The notes: generated by a model not told the origin, from the sequence alone. A stretch of DNA of 17,087 nucleotides from JALYJZ01 sp964476895 (GCA_964476895.1 CAYZCS010000017.1:1-17087); one strand, 5' to 3'. Positions 1 to 6,637 are shown, numbered from the stretch's first letter. Made by a program: numbers and translations.

Positions 1-2549
1 AAGTAGGTTCGCGCGGCCGCCGGGACGCCGCCGGCATCATCAGCCAGTGACTGGAACCCGTTGAGCGCCTCCATCAGGGCGCTGATCGCCGTATTGAAGC
101 GGAAGTGCTCGACCGACTCGGTGACCCGTTTGACCGCCTGCGAGGTGACGCGGCTCCAATCGGCATGGGCTACTTCTTTATCCGCTCCGTGCGTATCGCT
201 GTCACTCGCTTCGGCCAGCCGCTGCCCGAACGCCCAGACCCGCTTCAGGAAGCGGTGGGAACCTTCGATACCCTGCGTGCTCCAGTCCGCGGCCTGGTCG
301 AACGGTCCGATGAACATCTCGAACACCCGGAGCGTGTCGGCACCGAGCCCCTCGACGATCTCGTCGGGATTGATCACGTTCCCGCGCGACTTGCTCATCT
401 TCTGGCCGTCCGGCGCCATGATCAGGCCCTGGTTGCGGAGGCTCCGGAACGGCTCGCGGAATTCGAAGTGTCCCCGGTCGGCCAGCGCCTTGGTCCAAAA
501 CCGTGCGTACAGCAAGTGCAGCACCGCGTGTTCCGCACCACCGACGTACATGTCGACCGGCATCCAGGCCTTGAGAGCCGCGGGGTCGAATGGCCCGTCC
601 TCCTTGTCCGGAGACGGATACCGCAGGAAGTACCAGCTGGAATCCGCGAACGTGTCCATGGTGTCGGTCTCGCGTTCGGCATCGCCGCCGCACTTCGGGC
701 ACGGCGCTTGCACGAATGACTCGACCTTGGCGAGCGGACTCCGCCCGTCGCCGGTCGGGAGATAGTCCTCCACGTCCGGGAGCTCCACGGGCAGGTCCTT
801 TTCAGGCACCGGCTGCGGCCCGCACTTCTTGCAGTGGATGATCGGGATCGGCGTGCCCCAGTACCGCTGCCGTGAGATCAGCCAGTCACGGAGCTTGTAG
901 CCGGTCTGCTCCGTCGCCGCTTTCCGTTTCTTGAGGTCGGCGACGATCCGTTCACGGGCAAGTGACCGACTGAATCCATCGTACGCACCGGAGTTGATCA
1001 TAATACCTTCTCCGGTGTATGCCTCACCTTTCATGAATGTGTGGAACGCGAAGCTGTGCATCGGGTCGGTCATCCGCCGCTCGACCTCATCCGGCGCCAT
1101 CCAGCCCACCGTGAACAGCCCTTGCTCGTGGTCCTCCAGCTTCGGTTCGTCACGGGTCTCATCCTTCAAGCGGAAATGGAACAGTTCCGCCGTGCTGCAG
1201 CGCGCCTTGCCGTGCGCGATCGTGTGGTAATGGTTCTTGGCTTGGATGCCGCGGGCGACCAGTTCGAGGTTGGTATACCCACTTTCTTCGGCAATCTCCC
1301 TCCGCGCTGCGGCTTCCGGATCTTCGCCCTCATCCCGACCACCGCCAACAAACAGAGTCCCGCCGCCCTTCTTCCAGTCGAGCGTCAGGAGCTCGCCGGT
1401 CTTCGGATGTTCGACGATCGCCACGATGCTCCGCCTCGGCTCCTCGCCGTCGACCGGTGCGCCGGTCTCCGGCATTACGACCTGCCGGACCGGCAGGTCG
1501 AAGGCTTCCGCGAACTCGCGATCCCGGGAATCGTGCGCCGGCACCGCCATGATCGCGCCTGTGCCGTACGAAGCCAGGACGTAGTCGGCGATCCAAATCG
1601 GGACCCGTTCGTTATTGACCGGATTGGTCGCGTACGCACCGGTGAACACGCCCGTCTTCTTGCGATCGGTCGCCGTCCGTGCGATTTCGCTTTCCCGCTT
1701 CGCCTGTTCGACGTACTTCTTGACCGCAGCCGATTGCTCGTCAGTGGTGAGCTTCTTGACCAACGGATGCTCCGGCGCCAGCACCATGTACGTCACACCG
1801 TAAAGCGTTTCGGGAGTGGTCGTGTATACGCTGAAGCTGCCCGCTTCGGTGGCAAAGATAACGTCGGCTCCCATGCTCCGGCCGATCCAGTTCCGCTGCA
1901 TCACCTTGATCGGCTCGGGCCAGTCGAGCTCATCCAGCGAATCCACCAGCTCGTCGGCGTACGCCGTGATCTTGAAGTACCACTGGGTCAGCTCCTTCTT
2001 CGTCACTTCGGCACCGCAGCGTTCGCACTTTCCTTCGACCACCTGCTCGTTGGCCAACACGGTCTTGTCGTTCGGGCACCACCACTGCCACCCCGTGTCG
2101 CGATACGCCAGTCCCGCCTTGAACAGCTCCAGGAAGATCCACTGGGTCCAGCGGTAGTAGCTTGGATCCGACGTATTCACTTCTCGCGACCAGTCGTAGG
2201 AAAACCCGAGGCTCTTCAGTTGCCGACGGAAGTTCTCGATGTTCCCTGCCGTATTCTCGGACGGGTGGATGCCTTTCTTGATCGCCGCGTTCTCCGCGGG
2301 AAGCCCGAACGCGTCCCAGCCCATCGGATGCAGGACGTCATGGCCTGTCAGACGTTTGAAATGCGAGTACGCATCCGTCGCGATGTAGCCGCGCGGGTGC
2401 CCCACGTGTAGCCCGTCACCGGACGGGTACGGGAACATGTCGAGCACGTATGATTTCGTGCCAGGCTTGTCGGACGCGGTGAAGATACCGGATTCCTGCC
2501 AGCGCTGCTGCCACTTCGGCTCGATGGATTGCGGGTCGTAACGCTTCAT
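1..2549 (-). CDS. leuS: Leucyl-tRNA synthetase with an inserted Nudix domain (3' end cut by window edge)
   Basis: This cytoplasmic class I synthetase charges tRNA-Leu with leucine. About 849 codons are present and the frame is still open at position 1, so the C-terminus is missing. Visible in order: N-terminal MKRYDPQSIEPKWQ; HVGH (the HIGH motif) at residues 48-51; a zinc-type CxxC near nt 2010-2070; the editing (CP1) domain with TTTPETLYG in place of the usual TTRPDTLFG and GAIMAVPAHDSRD; a full Nudix domain at about residues 372-500; resumption of the editing domain with AYTGEGIMINSG; RDWLISRQRYWGTPIP; a second pair of Cys motifs (HCKKCG, PCPKCG); DSSWYFLRY; and KMSKS at 717-721 (nt 387-401). 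KMSKS lies about 100 residues later than in E. coli LeuRS, which matches the insertion. The start is the only sensible one, and a -10-like box lies 7 nt upstream, suggesting a leaderless mRNA. Family identity is certain. Confidence 0.97.
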   Translation of the reverse strand, partial: MKRYDPQSIEPKWQQRWQESGIFTASDKPGTKSYVLDMFPYPSGDGLHVGHPRGYIATDAYSHFKRLTGHDVLHPMGWDAFGLPAENAAIKKGIHPSENTAGNIENFRRQLKSLGFSYDWSREVNTSDPSYYRWTQWIFLELFKAGLAYRDTGWQWWCPNDKTVLANEQVVEGKCERCGAEVTKKELTQWYFKITAYADELVDSLDELDWPEPIKVMQRNWIGRSMGADVIFATEAGSFSVYTTTPETLYGVTYMVLAPEHPLVKKLTTDEQSAAVKKYVEQAKRESEIARTATDRKKTGVFTGAYATNPVNNERVPIWIADYVLASYGTGAIMAVPAHDSRDREFAEAFDLPVRQVVMPETGAPVDGEEPRRSIVAIVEHPKTGELLTLDWKKGGGTLFVGGGRDEGEDPEAAARREIAEESGYTNLELVARGIQAKNHYHTIAHGKARCSTAELFHFRLKDETRDEPKLEDHEQGLFTVGWMAPDEVERRMTDPMHSFAFHTFMKGEAYTGEGIMINSGAYDGFSRSLARERIVADLKKRKAATEQTGYKLRDWLISRQRYWGTPIPIIHCKKCGPQPVPEKDLPVELPDVEDYLPTGDGRSPLAKVESFVQAPCPKCGGDAERETDTMDTFADSSWYFLRYPSPDKEDGPFDPAALKAWMPVDMYVGGAEHAVLHLLYARFWTKALADRGHFEFREPFRSLRNQGLIMAPDGQKMSKSRGNVINPDEIVEGLGADTLRVFEMFIGPFDQAADWSTQGIEGSHRFLKRVWAFGQRLAEASDSDTHGADKEVAHADWSRVTSQAVKRVTESVEHFRFNTAISALMEALNGFQSLADDAGGVPAAARTY
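1050..1436 (-). other. Nudix hydrolase domain embedded in the LeuRS editing domain
   Basis: Within the leuS frame, residues about 372-500 read as a self-contained Nudix fold. It opens with a beta-strand like RRSIVAIVEH. A perfect Nudix box (G-x5-E-x7-REUxEExGU) follows at residues 403-425 (nt 1275-1343), with key residues G403, E409, R417, E418, E421, E422 and G424. It ends with a late strand containing FTVGWMAPDEVERRM, the usual Nudix C-terminal motif. It sits between PVRQVV, just after the editing-site motif, and AYTGEGIMINSG, so it interrupts CP1. The acidic metal-binding residues are intact, so a hydrolase activity is plausible. The substrate is unknown. Confidence 0.93.
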
Positions 2550-2556
2550 ACCTATC

Positions 2557-2562
2557 AGCGTA
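2557..2562 (-). promoter_or_regulatory. -10 box of leuS, leaderless arrangement
   Basis: On the minus strand TACGCT is followed by 7 nt and then the leuS ATG at 2549. No Shine-Dalgarno is visible between them. No convincing -35 was seen. The placement fits transcription starting at or next to the start codon. Confidence 0.5.
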
Positions 2563-2590
2563 CCGCGAGTAACAAAACTGTGCCTAAGAT

Positions 2591-2618
2591 TTGTCGTCAT
2601 AGTTCAGTGTGATATAAA
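2591..2618 (+). promoter_or_regulatory. Sigma70-type promoter of the 160-aa orphan
   Basis: TTGTCG (2591-2596), a 16-bp spacer and TATAAA (2613-2618) form a good promoter. The ATG at 2627 begins 8 nt after the -10 box, so the transcript should start at or within a few bases of the start codon. There is no Shine-Dalgarno. Confidence 0.65.
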
Positions 2619-2626
2619 TACTCGTT

Positions 2627-3109
2627 ATGGCACTCCTTCGACCAGATGAGACGCTTGCCGGAAAAGACCTTTCTCTTCTTCGGTTAGATGCCGAGCCGCA
2701 TCAGTTTATGACCGAACGGGTAACCGCGCGTGAAGCTAGCGGGGCGGAAATCCATCACTACATACAGGAACTTGGCGCTGAAAATCCTGAGCAGGCCATC
2801 CTCCTAGTTAGAGAAGGTATCCGGAAGGGCGATATGGTAATCGCATTTGAATTTTCGAAAGAAATCCGGACACTTGCCGAATTCGATATGGATGGCGCCT
2901 ATCAAGCCCTGCTTGATATTACGAGGCGCGAGCACCCACTCGAATCAGATCACTGGATGGACGTCCGCCTCGAGATGGCATTCCGCGCCCATGCCCTGGA
3001 GTCCGGTGTCGGCGTTACGGACCTGTTATATGAACGCCTCATGGAGGACGAAGACGTCGACGTCGCAATCAAAGATCGGGTTAGTGCTGCCTTCTGGCGC
3101 AGCCCCTGA
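2627..3109 (+). CDS. Hypothetical protein, 160 aa, family not recognised
   Basis: I do not recognise this protein. It starts MALLRPDETLAGKDLS and is acidic, with no signal peptide, no membrane segment and no clear motif. The body looks mainly alpha-helical (AENPEQAILLVREGIRKGD, DMDGAYQALLDITRREH, GVTDLLYERLMEDED), which resembles a helical-repeat or regulatory protein more than an enzyme, although that is only an impression. It is divergent from leuS and has its own TTGTCG-N16-TATAAA promoter with a probable leaderless start, which supports a real gene. Its base composition looks lower in GC than its neighbours, with more A/T-ending codons, so it may have been acquired or be under different selection. 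The next gene starts 63 nt downstream and appears to have its own -10 box. Confidence 0.75.
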   Translation: MALLRPDETLAGKDLSLLRLDAEPHQFMTERVTAREASGAEIHHYIQELGAENPEQAILLVREGIRKGDMVIAFEFSKEIRTLAEFDMDGAYQALLDITRREHPLESDHWMDVRLEMAFRAHALESGVGVTDLLYERLMEDEDVDVAIKDRVSAAFWRSP

Positions 3110-3160
3110 AACTTCCTGCACATAGGCATGCTACCGTGGCAGGCAAAGCTACGGATGCGT

Positions 3161-3166
3161 TAGGCT
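3161..3166 (+). promoter_or_regulatory. -10 box of the thioredoxin-reductase-like gene
   Basis: TAGGCT lies 6 nt before the GTG start at 3173, so transcription would begin at about the start codon. GGAG at 3167-3170 is only 2 nt from the GTG, too close for a normal Shine-Dalgarno. No clear -35 was seen. Confidence 0.4.
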
Positions 3167-3172
3167 GGAGCC

Positions 3173-4120
3173 GTGCCACGGAGCAAGCGCAATCACTACG
3201 ACATCGTCATCCTCGGCGCCGGGCCGGCGGGACTGGCGGCCGCCGTCTACGCCGCCCGCTACAATCTGAAGACGCTCGTCTTCGACATGGGCTTCGGCCG
3301 CTCCACCTGGTTCCAGCGGTTCGACAACTACCTCGGCTTCCCGAAGGGCGTGAAGGCGATGCAATTCCGCGAGCTCGGACGCCGGCAGGCCGAACGGCTC
3401 GGCGTACGGTTCCATCTGCAGGAACCGGCCGAACGGGTCACGCCACGCAAGGACGGAACCCTGTCCATCCGCACCAAGAAGCGTACCGTGACCGCCGAAG
3501 CGGTGATCATCGCCAGCGGCGTCGAGGACGTGATGCCGGACTTCAAGGACAACTTCGAGTACGAGGGCCGGTCGATGTACTGGTGTATCCTCTGCGACGG
3601 ACACTTCGTGAACGGCAAGCGCGTACTCTGCGCCGGCAAGGACGATGACGGCGTGGATATGACCCTCCGCCTCCGGCAGTTCACGAAGCGGCTGACATTC
3701 ACCGCCGAAGACTTCTCGAAGATCTCCCGGACGTCGCTGAACGAACTGAAACGCGCCGGCATCCCGGCGTACGAGGGGACGTTCAAGCGGGTCGTCGGCC
3801 GGCCGAAGGGTCACGTGCGCTCGGTCACCCTGGTGCTTACGGACGGTCAGGAAAAGACCCTCGCCACTGATGCGATCTTCCACCGGCTCGGCATCACGCC
3901 GTACAACGACGTCGCCAAAAAGCTCGGGGTCAGGCTCGATCGGCGCGGGCTGATCAAGGTCGACGCCGGCACGATGGAAACCAACGTGAAGAACGTCTAC
4001 GCCGTCGGGGACATCCGCTCCGACGTGCTCCACCAGTTGCACGCCGCCACCTACTCCGCCACCCGCGCCGTGATCGAAGCGAACCGCCGCCTGTATAAGA
4101 AACGGTACGAGACCCGATGA
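3173..4120 (+). CDS. Thioredoxin-reductase-like FAD disulfide oxidoreductase lacking NADPH motifs
   Basis: A 315-aa flavoprotein of the low-molecular-weight thioredoxin reductase fold, starting at GTG. The N-terminal FAD-binding GAGPAG lies at residues 15-20, the redox CxxC is C138-I-L-C141 followed by DG, and the C-terminal FAD motif YAVGD is at 276-280. The central pyridine-nucleotide domain is aberrant: the GGGDSA-type dinucleotide loop reads CAGKDDDG (153-160), and the HRRDxxRA motif that holds the NADPH 2'-phosphate is absent (TFTAEDFSKIS there). The protein should therefore reduce a disulfide partner using something other than NADPH. Flavin-linked ferredoxin:thioredoxin reductases are known relatives with this loss. 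The stop overlaps the Nudix gene start (ATGA), so the two are co-transcribed. A canonical trxB lies elsewhere in the window. The fold is certain; electron donor and partner are inference. Confidence 0.9.
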   Translation: MPRSKRNHYDIVILGAGPAGLAAAVYAARYNLKTLVFDMGFGRSTWFQRFDNYLGFPKGVKAMQFRELGRRQAERLGVRFHLQEPAERVTPRKDGTLSIRTKKRTVTAEAVIIASGVEDVMPDFKDNFEYEGRSMYWCILCDGHFVNGKRVLCAGKDDDGVDMTLRLRQFTKRLTFTAEDFSKISRTSLNELKRAGIPAYEGTFKRVVGRPKGHVRSVTLVLTDGQEKTLATDAIFHRLGITPYNDVAKKLGVRLDRRGLIKVDAGTMETNVKNVYAVGDIRSDVLHQLHAATYSATRAVIEANRRLYKKRYETR

Positions 4121-4653
4121 AGATCCTGCTCGTCGCCGTTTGCATCGTGGAGCACGAGGGGCGGATCCCGCTGATCAAGTTCAAGCGGAACTACCTGGCC
4201 GGATTCTGGGGACTGCCCGGCGGCAAGCTCGAGGCGGACGAGCATCTCGACGCCGGCGCGACCCGCGAAATCAAGGAGGAGCTGGGACTGGATGCGCACG
4301 TCAGCGGATACCTCGGCGTCGTGGACGAGCTGGCGGTCCATGCCGACGGTTCCGTCACCCGCCCCCTGCTGTTCGTCACCCGGATGGCGCCGGACGGTCC
4401 GGTCTCCGCGAAGCCGCGCGAACTGCCGGAAGGCACGGTCCGCTGGTTCACGCCGGAAGAGATCGACCGGATCGAGCCGGAGATCGTCCCCTCCGACTTC
4501 CGGATCATCAAGCAGCTACACGAAGCCGGCCACAGCGGTTACTACCGCTCGAAGCTGGTGTGGGACGGTGATCTGATCAGGCTGGACTACTTCGACCGCG
4601 TCGGCGGCGCTACTTCTGCTGCTGGCCCTGCTGCTGCGCCTGCACCGCGGTAA
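4117..4653 (+). CDS. Nudix (MutT-like) hydrolase
   Basis: A 178-aa Nudix hydrolase, predicted to split nucleoside-diphosphate-X compounds in the cytoplasm; its substrate cannot be told from sequence. A perfect Nudix box spans residues 36-58 (G36, E42, R50, E51, E54, E55, G57, L58). It is preceded by AGFWGLPGG and followed by VRWFTPEEIDRI, the usual later motif of MutT-like enzymes. The ATG overlaps the TGA of the flavoprotein gene by 4 nt, so translation is coupled. After YRSKLVWDGDLIRLDYFDRV the protein ends in a low-complexity Ala/Pro tail (GGATSAAGPAAAPAPR). The sequence coding for this tail overlaps the 3' end of the opposite-strand gene by 44 bp. The domain call is secure; the tail may be a late extension caused by loss of an earlier stop. 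Confidence 0.92.
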   Translation: MKILLVAVCIVEHEGRIPLIKFKRNYLAGFWGLPGGKLEADEHLDAGATREIKEELGLDAHVSGYLGVVDELAVHADGSVTRPLLFVTRMAPDGPVSAKPRELPEGTVRWFTPEEIDRIEPEIVPSDFRIIKQLHEAGHSGYYRSKLVWDGDLIRLDYFDRVGGATSAAGPAAAPAPR

Positions 4654-5056
4654 TCTCCATCTCGGCCAGCTCGTCGTCTCCGGATTCGATGGTGATGAAG
4701 AGCTTGCCGGGCTTCTCGATCCGGAACGCATCGAAGTTCAGGTTGAAGTTGAGATTGGCCGCCTCCTTCTTCTTGGCGGCACCTTCCTGGCGCTTGATCT
4801 CGAACGTGCCTGAGAACGGCGGCACCACGTCCTTGCCGTCTTCGTCACGGAACGTGACGCTGACCGGCAGCTCGTCCGCGGTCGTCGCCAGGCCGACGGC
4901 CATCGCCAGCCGCGGGTAGATCGCCGGGAACTGCCCGAGGCCGATCCGGCCCGGGGCATTGAGACCGCCGAAGACGCCGATCAGGTTAAGCTTGCCGCCG
5001 TCGGACGGAAACGTCTGGTCGGCGAGATGCGCATAGAGGATGTTCGCCTTCGCCAT
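4610..5056 (-). CDS. DUF6941-like protein, 148 aa
   Basis: A conserved-looking small protein of unknown function. The N-terminus MAKANILYAHLADQ...GGKLNLIGVFGGL resembles the opening of the DUF6941 family (compact beta-rich proteins, function unknown); I make that match from memory. The middle has alternating beta-like strands (PVSVTFRDEDGK, SGTFEIKRQE, KLFITIESGDDELAEMEI) and the protein ends in a Gln-rich tail (QAQQQGQQQK). The start is placed at the ATG at 5056, where similarity begins and a GGGGA precedes it, not at the upstream ATG at 5119, which would add a non-conserved leader running through a palindrome. It converges on, and overlaps, the Nudix gene at 4610-4653. No partner gene is evident. 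Confidence 0.75.
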   Translation of the reverse strand: MAKANILYAHLADQTFPSDGGKLNLIGVFGGLNAPGRIGLGQFPAIYPRLAMAVGLATTADELPVSVTFRDEDGKDVVPPFSGTFEIKRQEGAAKKKEAANLNFNLNFDAFRIEKPGKLFITIESGDDELAEMEITAVQAQQQGQQQK

Positions 5057-5085
5057 GTCCCCAGCTTCGCGGTGTTTGCCAGCGG

Positions 5086-5107
5086 ATGCAAGCGAAGGCG
5101 CTTGCAT
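5086..5107. repeat. Perfect 9-bp inverted repeat ahead of the DUF6941-like gene
   Basis: Arms ATGCAAGCG (5086-5094) and CGCTTGCAT (5099-5107) flank AAGG. It lies 29 bp upstream of the ATG at 5056. Its minus-strand arm GCAAGCGCCT recurs in the palindrome at 7978-7994, also just upstream of a minus-strand gene. It could be an operator or an RNA hairpin in the leader. Confidence 0.6.
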
Positions 5108-5119
5108 GACCCCGGACAC

Positions 5120-5421
5120 TCTTGTTAACTGGACCTACGGCTTAACGCCATTACCTTAACTTCGTCCGCGTTCCGCCACTCGTTTTAGCCCACGCAACGC
5201 ATCTAGCGCGCGCTGGCCTACGAAACAAGTCGGAATCGTCGGACAAGCGTGAGTCTGTGCCTAGAGATTGGGATATGCAGCACACTTCGGGCGGTAGACG
5301 GCGTCCGAGGGAGGAGCAAGTCAAGGGACATCCCATCTCCCAGCAGGACTCACGAAACTTCAACCCTTGGAGAGCCGAACGGAAATCCCGCGAGTGAACC
5401 TCCGTTCCGCACACACTGACC
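5120..5421. other. Non-coding stretch with no identified gene
   Basis: No ORF here has convincing codon usage or a recognisable product. I checked by eye for RNase P RNA, tmRNA and SRP RNA signatures on both strands and saw none. There is a 10-bp palindrome AGCGCGCGCT at 5205-5214, a short direct repeat of GTCGGA near 5230, and an imperfect hairpin pairing CCGAACGGA with TCCGTTCCG around 5375-5410. An unrecognised RNA remains possible. Confidence 0.4.
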
Positions 5422-5450
5422 TTCCGTCAGGTGTCCGCTTCCGCTACTCT
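5422..5450 (+). promoter_or_regulatory. Possible promoter of a small RNA or micro-ORF
   Basis: TTCCGT (5422-5427), a 17-bp spacer and TACTCT (5445-5450). The -10 is fair and the -35 weak. Transcription from about 5457 would run into the long hairpin and T-tract at 5483-5544. An 18-codon ORF (MRNSLRPGGRRIPQLSTS, 5463-5519) lies in between and ends inside the inner hairpin. Confidence 0.35.
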
Positions 5451-5482
5451 GGTAATCGCACAATGCGGAACTCTCTGAGACC

Positions 5483-5544
5483 GGGCGGTCGTCGCATACC
5501 TCAGCTATCCACCAGCTGACCGCGACGACCGCCCTTTTCCTTTT
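5483..5544 (+). terminator. Long two-stage hairpin followed by a T-tract
   Basis: Outer perfect 13-bp stem GGGCGGTCGTCGC (5483-5495) with GCGACGACCGCCC (5522-5534). Inside the loop is a second perfect 6-bp stem, TCAGCT (5501-5506) with AGCTGA (5514-5519). TTTTCCTTTT follows directly, as in a plus-strand intrinsic terminator. No protein gene lies upstream on this strand for more than 800 bp, so it probably ends a small RNA, or shields the tRNA gene from read-through. Confidence 0.75.
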
Positions 5545-5574
5545 GTCCACTCCGAAACACACCACCGTTTTCGC

Positions 5575-5580
5575 TATACT
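5575..5580 (+). promoter_or_regulatory. -10 box of tRNA-Ala
   Basis: TATACT ends 10 nt before the first base of the mature tRNA. No good -35 lies at the usual distance. Confidence 0.5.
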
Positions 5581-5590
5581 ACGGAAGTAC

Positions 5591-5667
5591 GGGGCCATAG
5601 CTCAGCTGGCCAGAGCGCCTGCATGGCATGCAGGAGGTCGGCGGTTCGAATCCGCCTGGCTCCACCA
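5591..5667 (+). tRNA. tRNA-Ala (anticodon GGC), CCA encoded
   Basis: The 77-nt cloverleaf folds fully. The acceptor arm is GGGGCCA with TGGCTCC, with one G-U pair at the third position. The D stem is GCTC/GAGC. The anticodon stem CCTGC/GCAGG holds the loop ATGGCAT, so the anticodon is GGC and reads GCC and GCU. The T arm is GGCGG-TTCGAAT-CCGCC, then discriminator A and an encoded CCA. The G3-U70 pair, the identity element read by alanyl-tRNA synthetase, is present. The genome also has a CCA-adding enzyme. Confidence 0.97.
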
Positions 5668-5669
5668 CG

Positions 5670-5698
5670 TTTTCGGCGTCTGCCCTAGGTGATATGCT
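5670..5698 (+). promoter_or_regulatory. Promoter of the cytidylate-kinase-like gene
   Basis: TTTTCG (5670-5675), a 17-bp spacer and TATGCT (5693-5698). The ATG follows after 8 nt, again a leaderless arrangement. This placement favours the ATG at 5707 over the in-frame GTG at 5689, which would lie inside the promoter. Confidence 0.5.
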
Positions 5699-5706
5699 CA
5701 GCGGTC

Positions 5707-6441
5707 ATGCGTGCAGAACGACCAGAACCCGGCATTCCTGAGATCCCGGAGAAACTACCGGAGTGGCACCGACGCCCCCAGGTCATCACCGTGGAGGGAG
5801 AGCTGGCTGCCGGAAAGGATACGCTGTGCGCCACGCTCTGCGAGGCGTATGGCTTCCGTTATCTGGACGTCAGCGGCATCGGACGCGGGCTAGCAGCGGC
5901 CGCGTTGCGCGAAGGCGTGGATCTTGAGGATGAAGCAGCCGTCGCCAGGTTCTACGCGGAAGCGGACGTTGACTTCGCGATGCAGGGATCGGGGGCTTCG
6001 GTGTGCGTGAACGGAGCGGACGTCACGGCGGATTTGAAGACGCCGGAGACCTACGATGCCAGTGCCAGGTTGATACGTTATCCGTTCGCTCCGATGCGCG
6101 TCGGTGAGATCGCGCGCGATTCCATCCGGCGGGGAAACGTGGTCGTCAACGGGCGCAGGCTGACGAGCGACATCTGGCCGGGCGCGGAACTCCAGTTGTT
6201 CCTGACCGGTGATTTCGAGGTACGCCTCGAGCGGCGATTCCGCGAGCTGCGCGAAGCGGATCCCGCGACGACTCGCGAAGCGGTGGCGGACGCGATGCGC
6301 CGACGGGCGGCGGAAGAAGCGGCCGCCGGTGCCAGCGCGGCATCCGCCTCTAGCCTGATCGTCGATACGACGGTGCTGGCTCCCGACGAAGTAGCCAACA
6401 CCGTCGTCGAATCCCACAACAAAAGGACCAGCCTCATTTGA
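5707..6441 (+). CDS. Divergent cytidylate-kinase-like P-loop protein
   Basis: A 244-aa protein with the layout of bacterial (d)CMP kinase, which makes (d)CDP from (d)CMP and ATP. The N-terminal strand VITVEGELAAGKDTL holds the Walker A loop at residues 31-39. YGFRYLDVSGIGRGLAAAALREGVDLED matches the LD(S/T)GAxYR region; VNGADVT and ASARLIRYPFAPMR follow as in Cmk; then VVVNGRRLTSDIWPGAELQLFLTGDFEVRLERR replaces the DGRDxGTVVFPDA...FL motif. Departures from the family are an Asp in the P-loop (GKDT for GKST/GKGT), loss of the Tyr in the YR motif (GIGR), and Arg in place of the Asp of GRD. An N-terminal extension of about 25 residues is also present. It may be a diverged kinase with altered substrate. 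It follows tRNA-Ala by 39 nt. The family is fairly sure, the activity less so. Confidence 0.8.
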   Translation: MRAERPEPGIPEIPEKLPEWHRRPQVITVEGELAAGKDTLCATLCEAYGFRYLDVSGIGRGLAAAALREGVDLEDEAAVARFYAEADVDFAMQGSGASVCVNGADVTADLKTPETYDASARLIRYPFAPMRVGEIARDSIRRGNVVVNGRRLTSDIWPGAELQLFLTGDFEVRLERRFRELREADPATTREAVADAMRRRAAEEAAAGASAASASSLIVDTTVLAPDEVANTVVESHNKRTSLI

Positions 6442-6461
6442 CGTAAGTGATTGACCCTTTC

Positions 6462-6480
6462 GACCCGAACTTCCCGGGTC
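6462..6480 (+). other. Short hairpin downstream of the kinase-like gene
   Basis: GACCCG (6462-6467) pairs with CGGGTC (6475-6480) around a 7-nt loop. There is no T-run after it, so it is at most a weak terminator or an mRNA 3' end stabiliser. The rest of 6442-6637 shows nothing recognisable. Confidence 0.3.
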
Positions 6481-6637
6481 TCATCAGTCGCTATGCGAGA
6501 GGGTGGGGGCGGCATGGTAACGGAGATGGGTATCTCGTATTGACCATGCCGGAATCCCCCTGACGTCTGTTGTTTCAGGCCACCTCGTGAGAGGCCAGAC
6601 TATGGGGCCGTGGGCGTTGCGGTGCGGATTGAGGCTG

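Noticed and set aside
1041..2411. A 456-aa open frame on the plus strand antisense to leuS
   Set aside because: It is a mirror of the leuS frame, with no domain and no start signal. leuS itself is certain on the other strand.
5120..5421. RNase P RNA, tmRNA or SRP RNA in the non-coding stretch
   Set aside because: None of the conserved cores (for example the GAGGAAAGTCC of RNase P or the tRNA-like ends of tmRNA) could be seen on either strand.
5151..5598. Two minus-strand frames of 87 and 82 codons in the non-coding stretch
   Set aside because: Their codon usage is unlike that of the neighbours, they have no ribosome site or nearby -10 box, and the second runs through the terminator hairpin and into the tRNA promoter.
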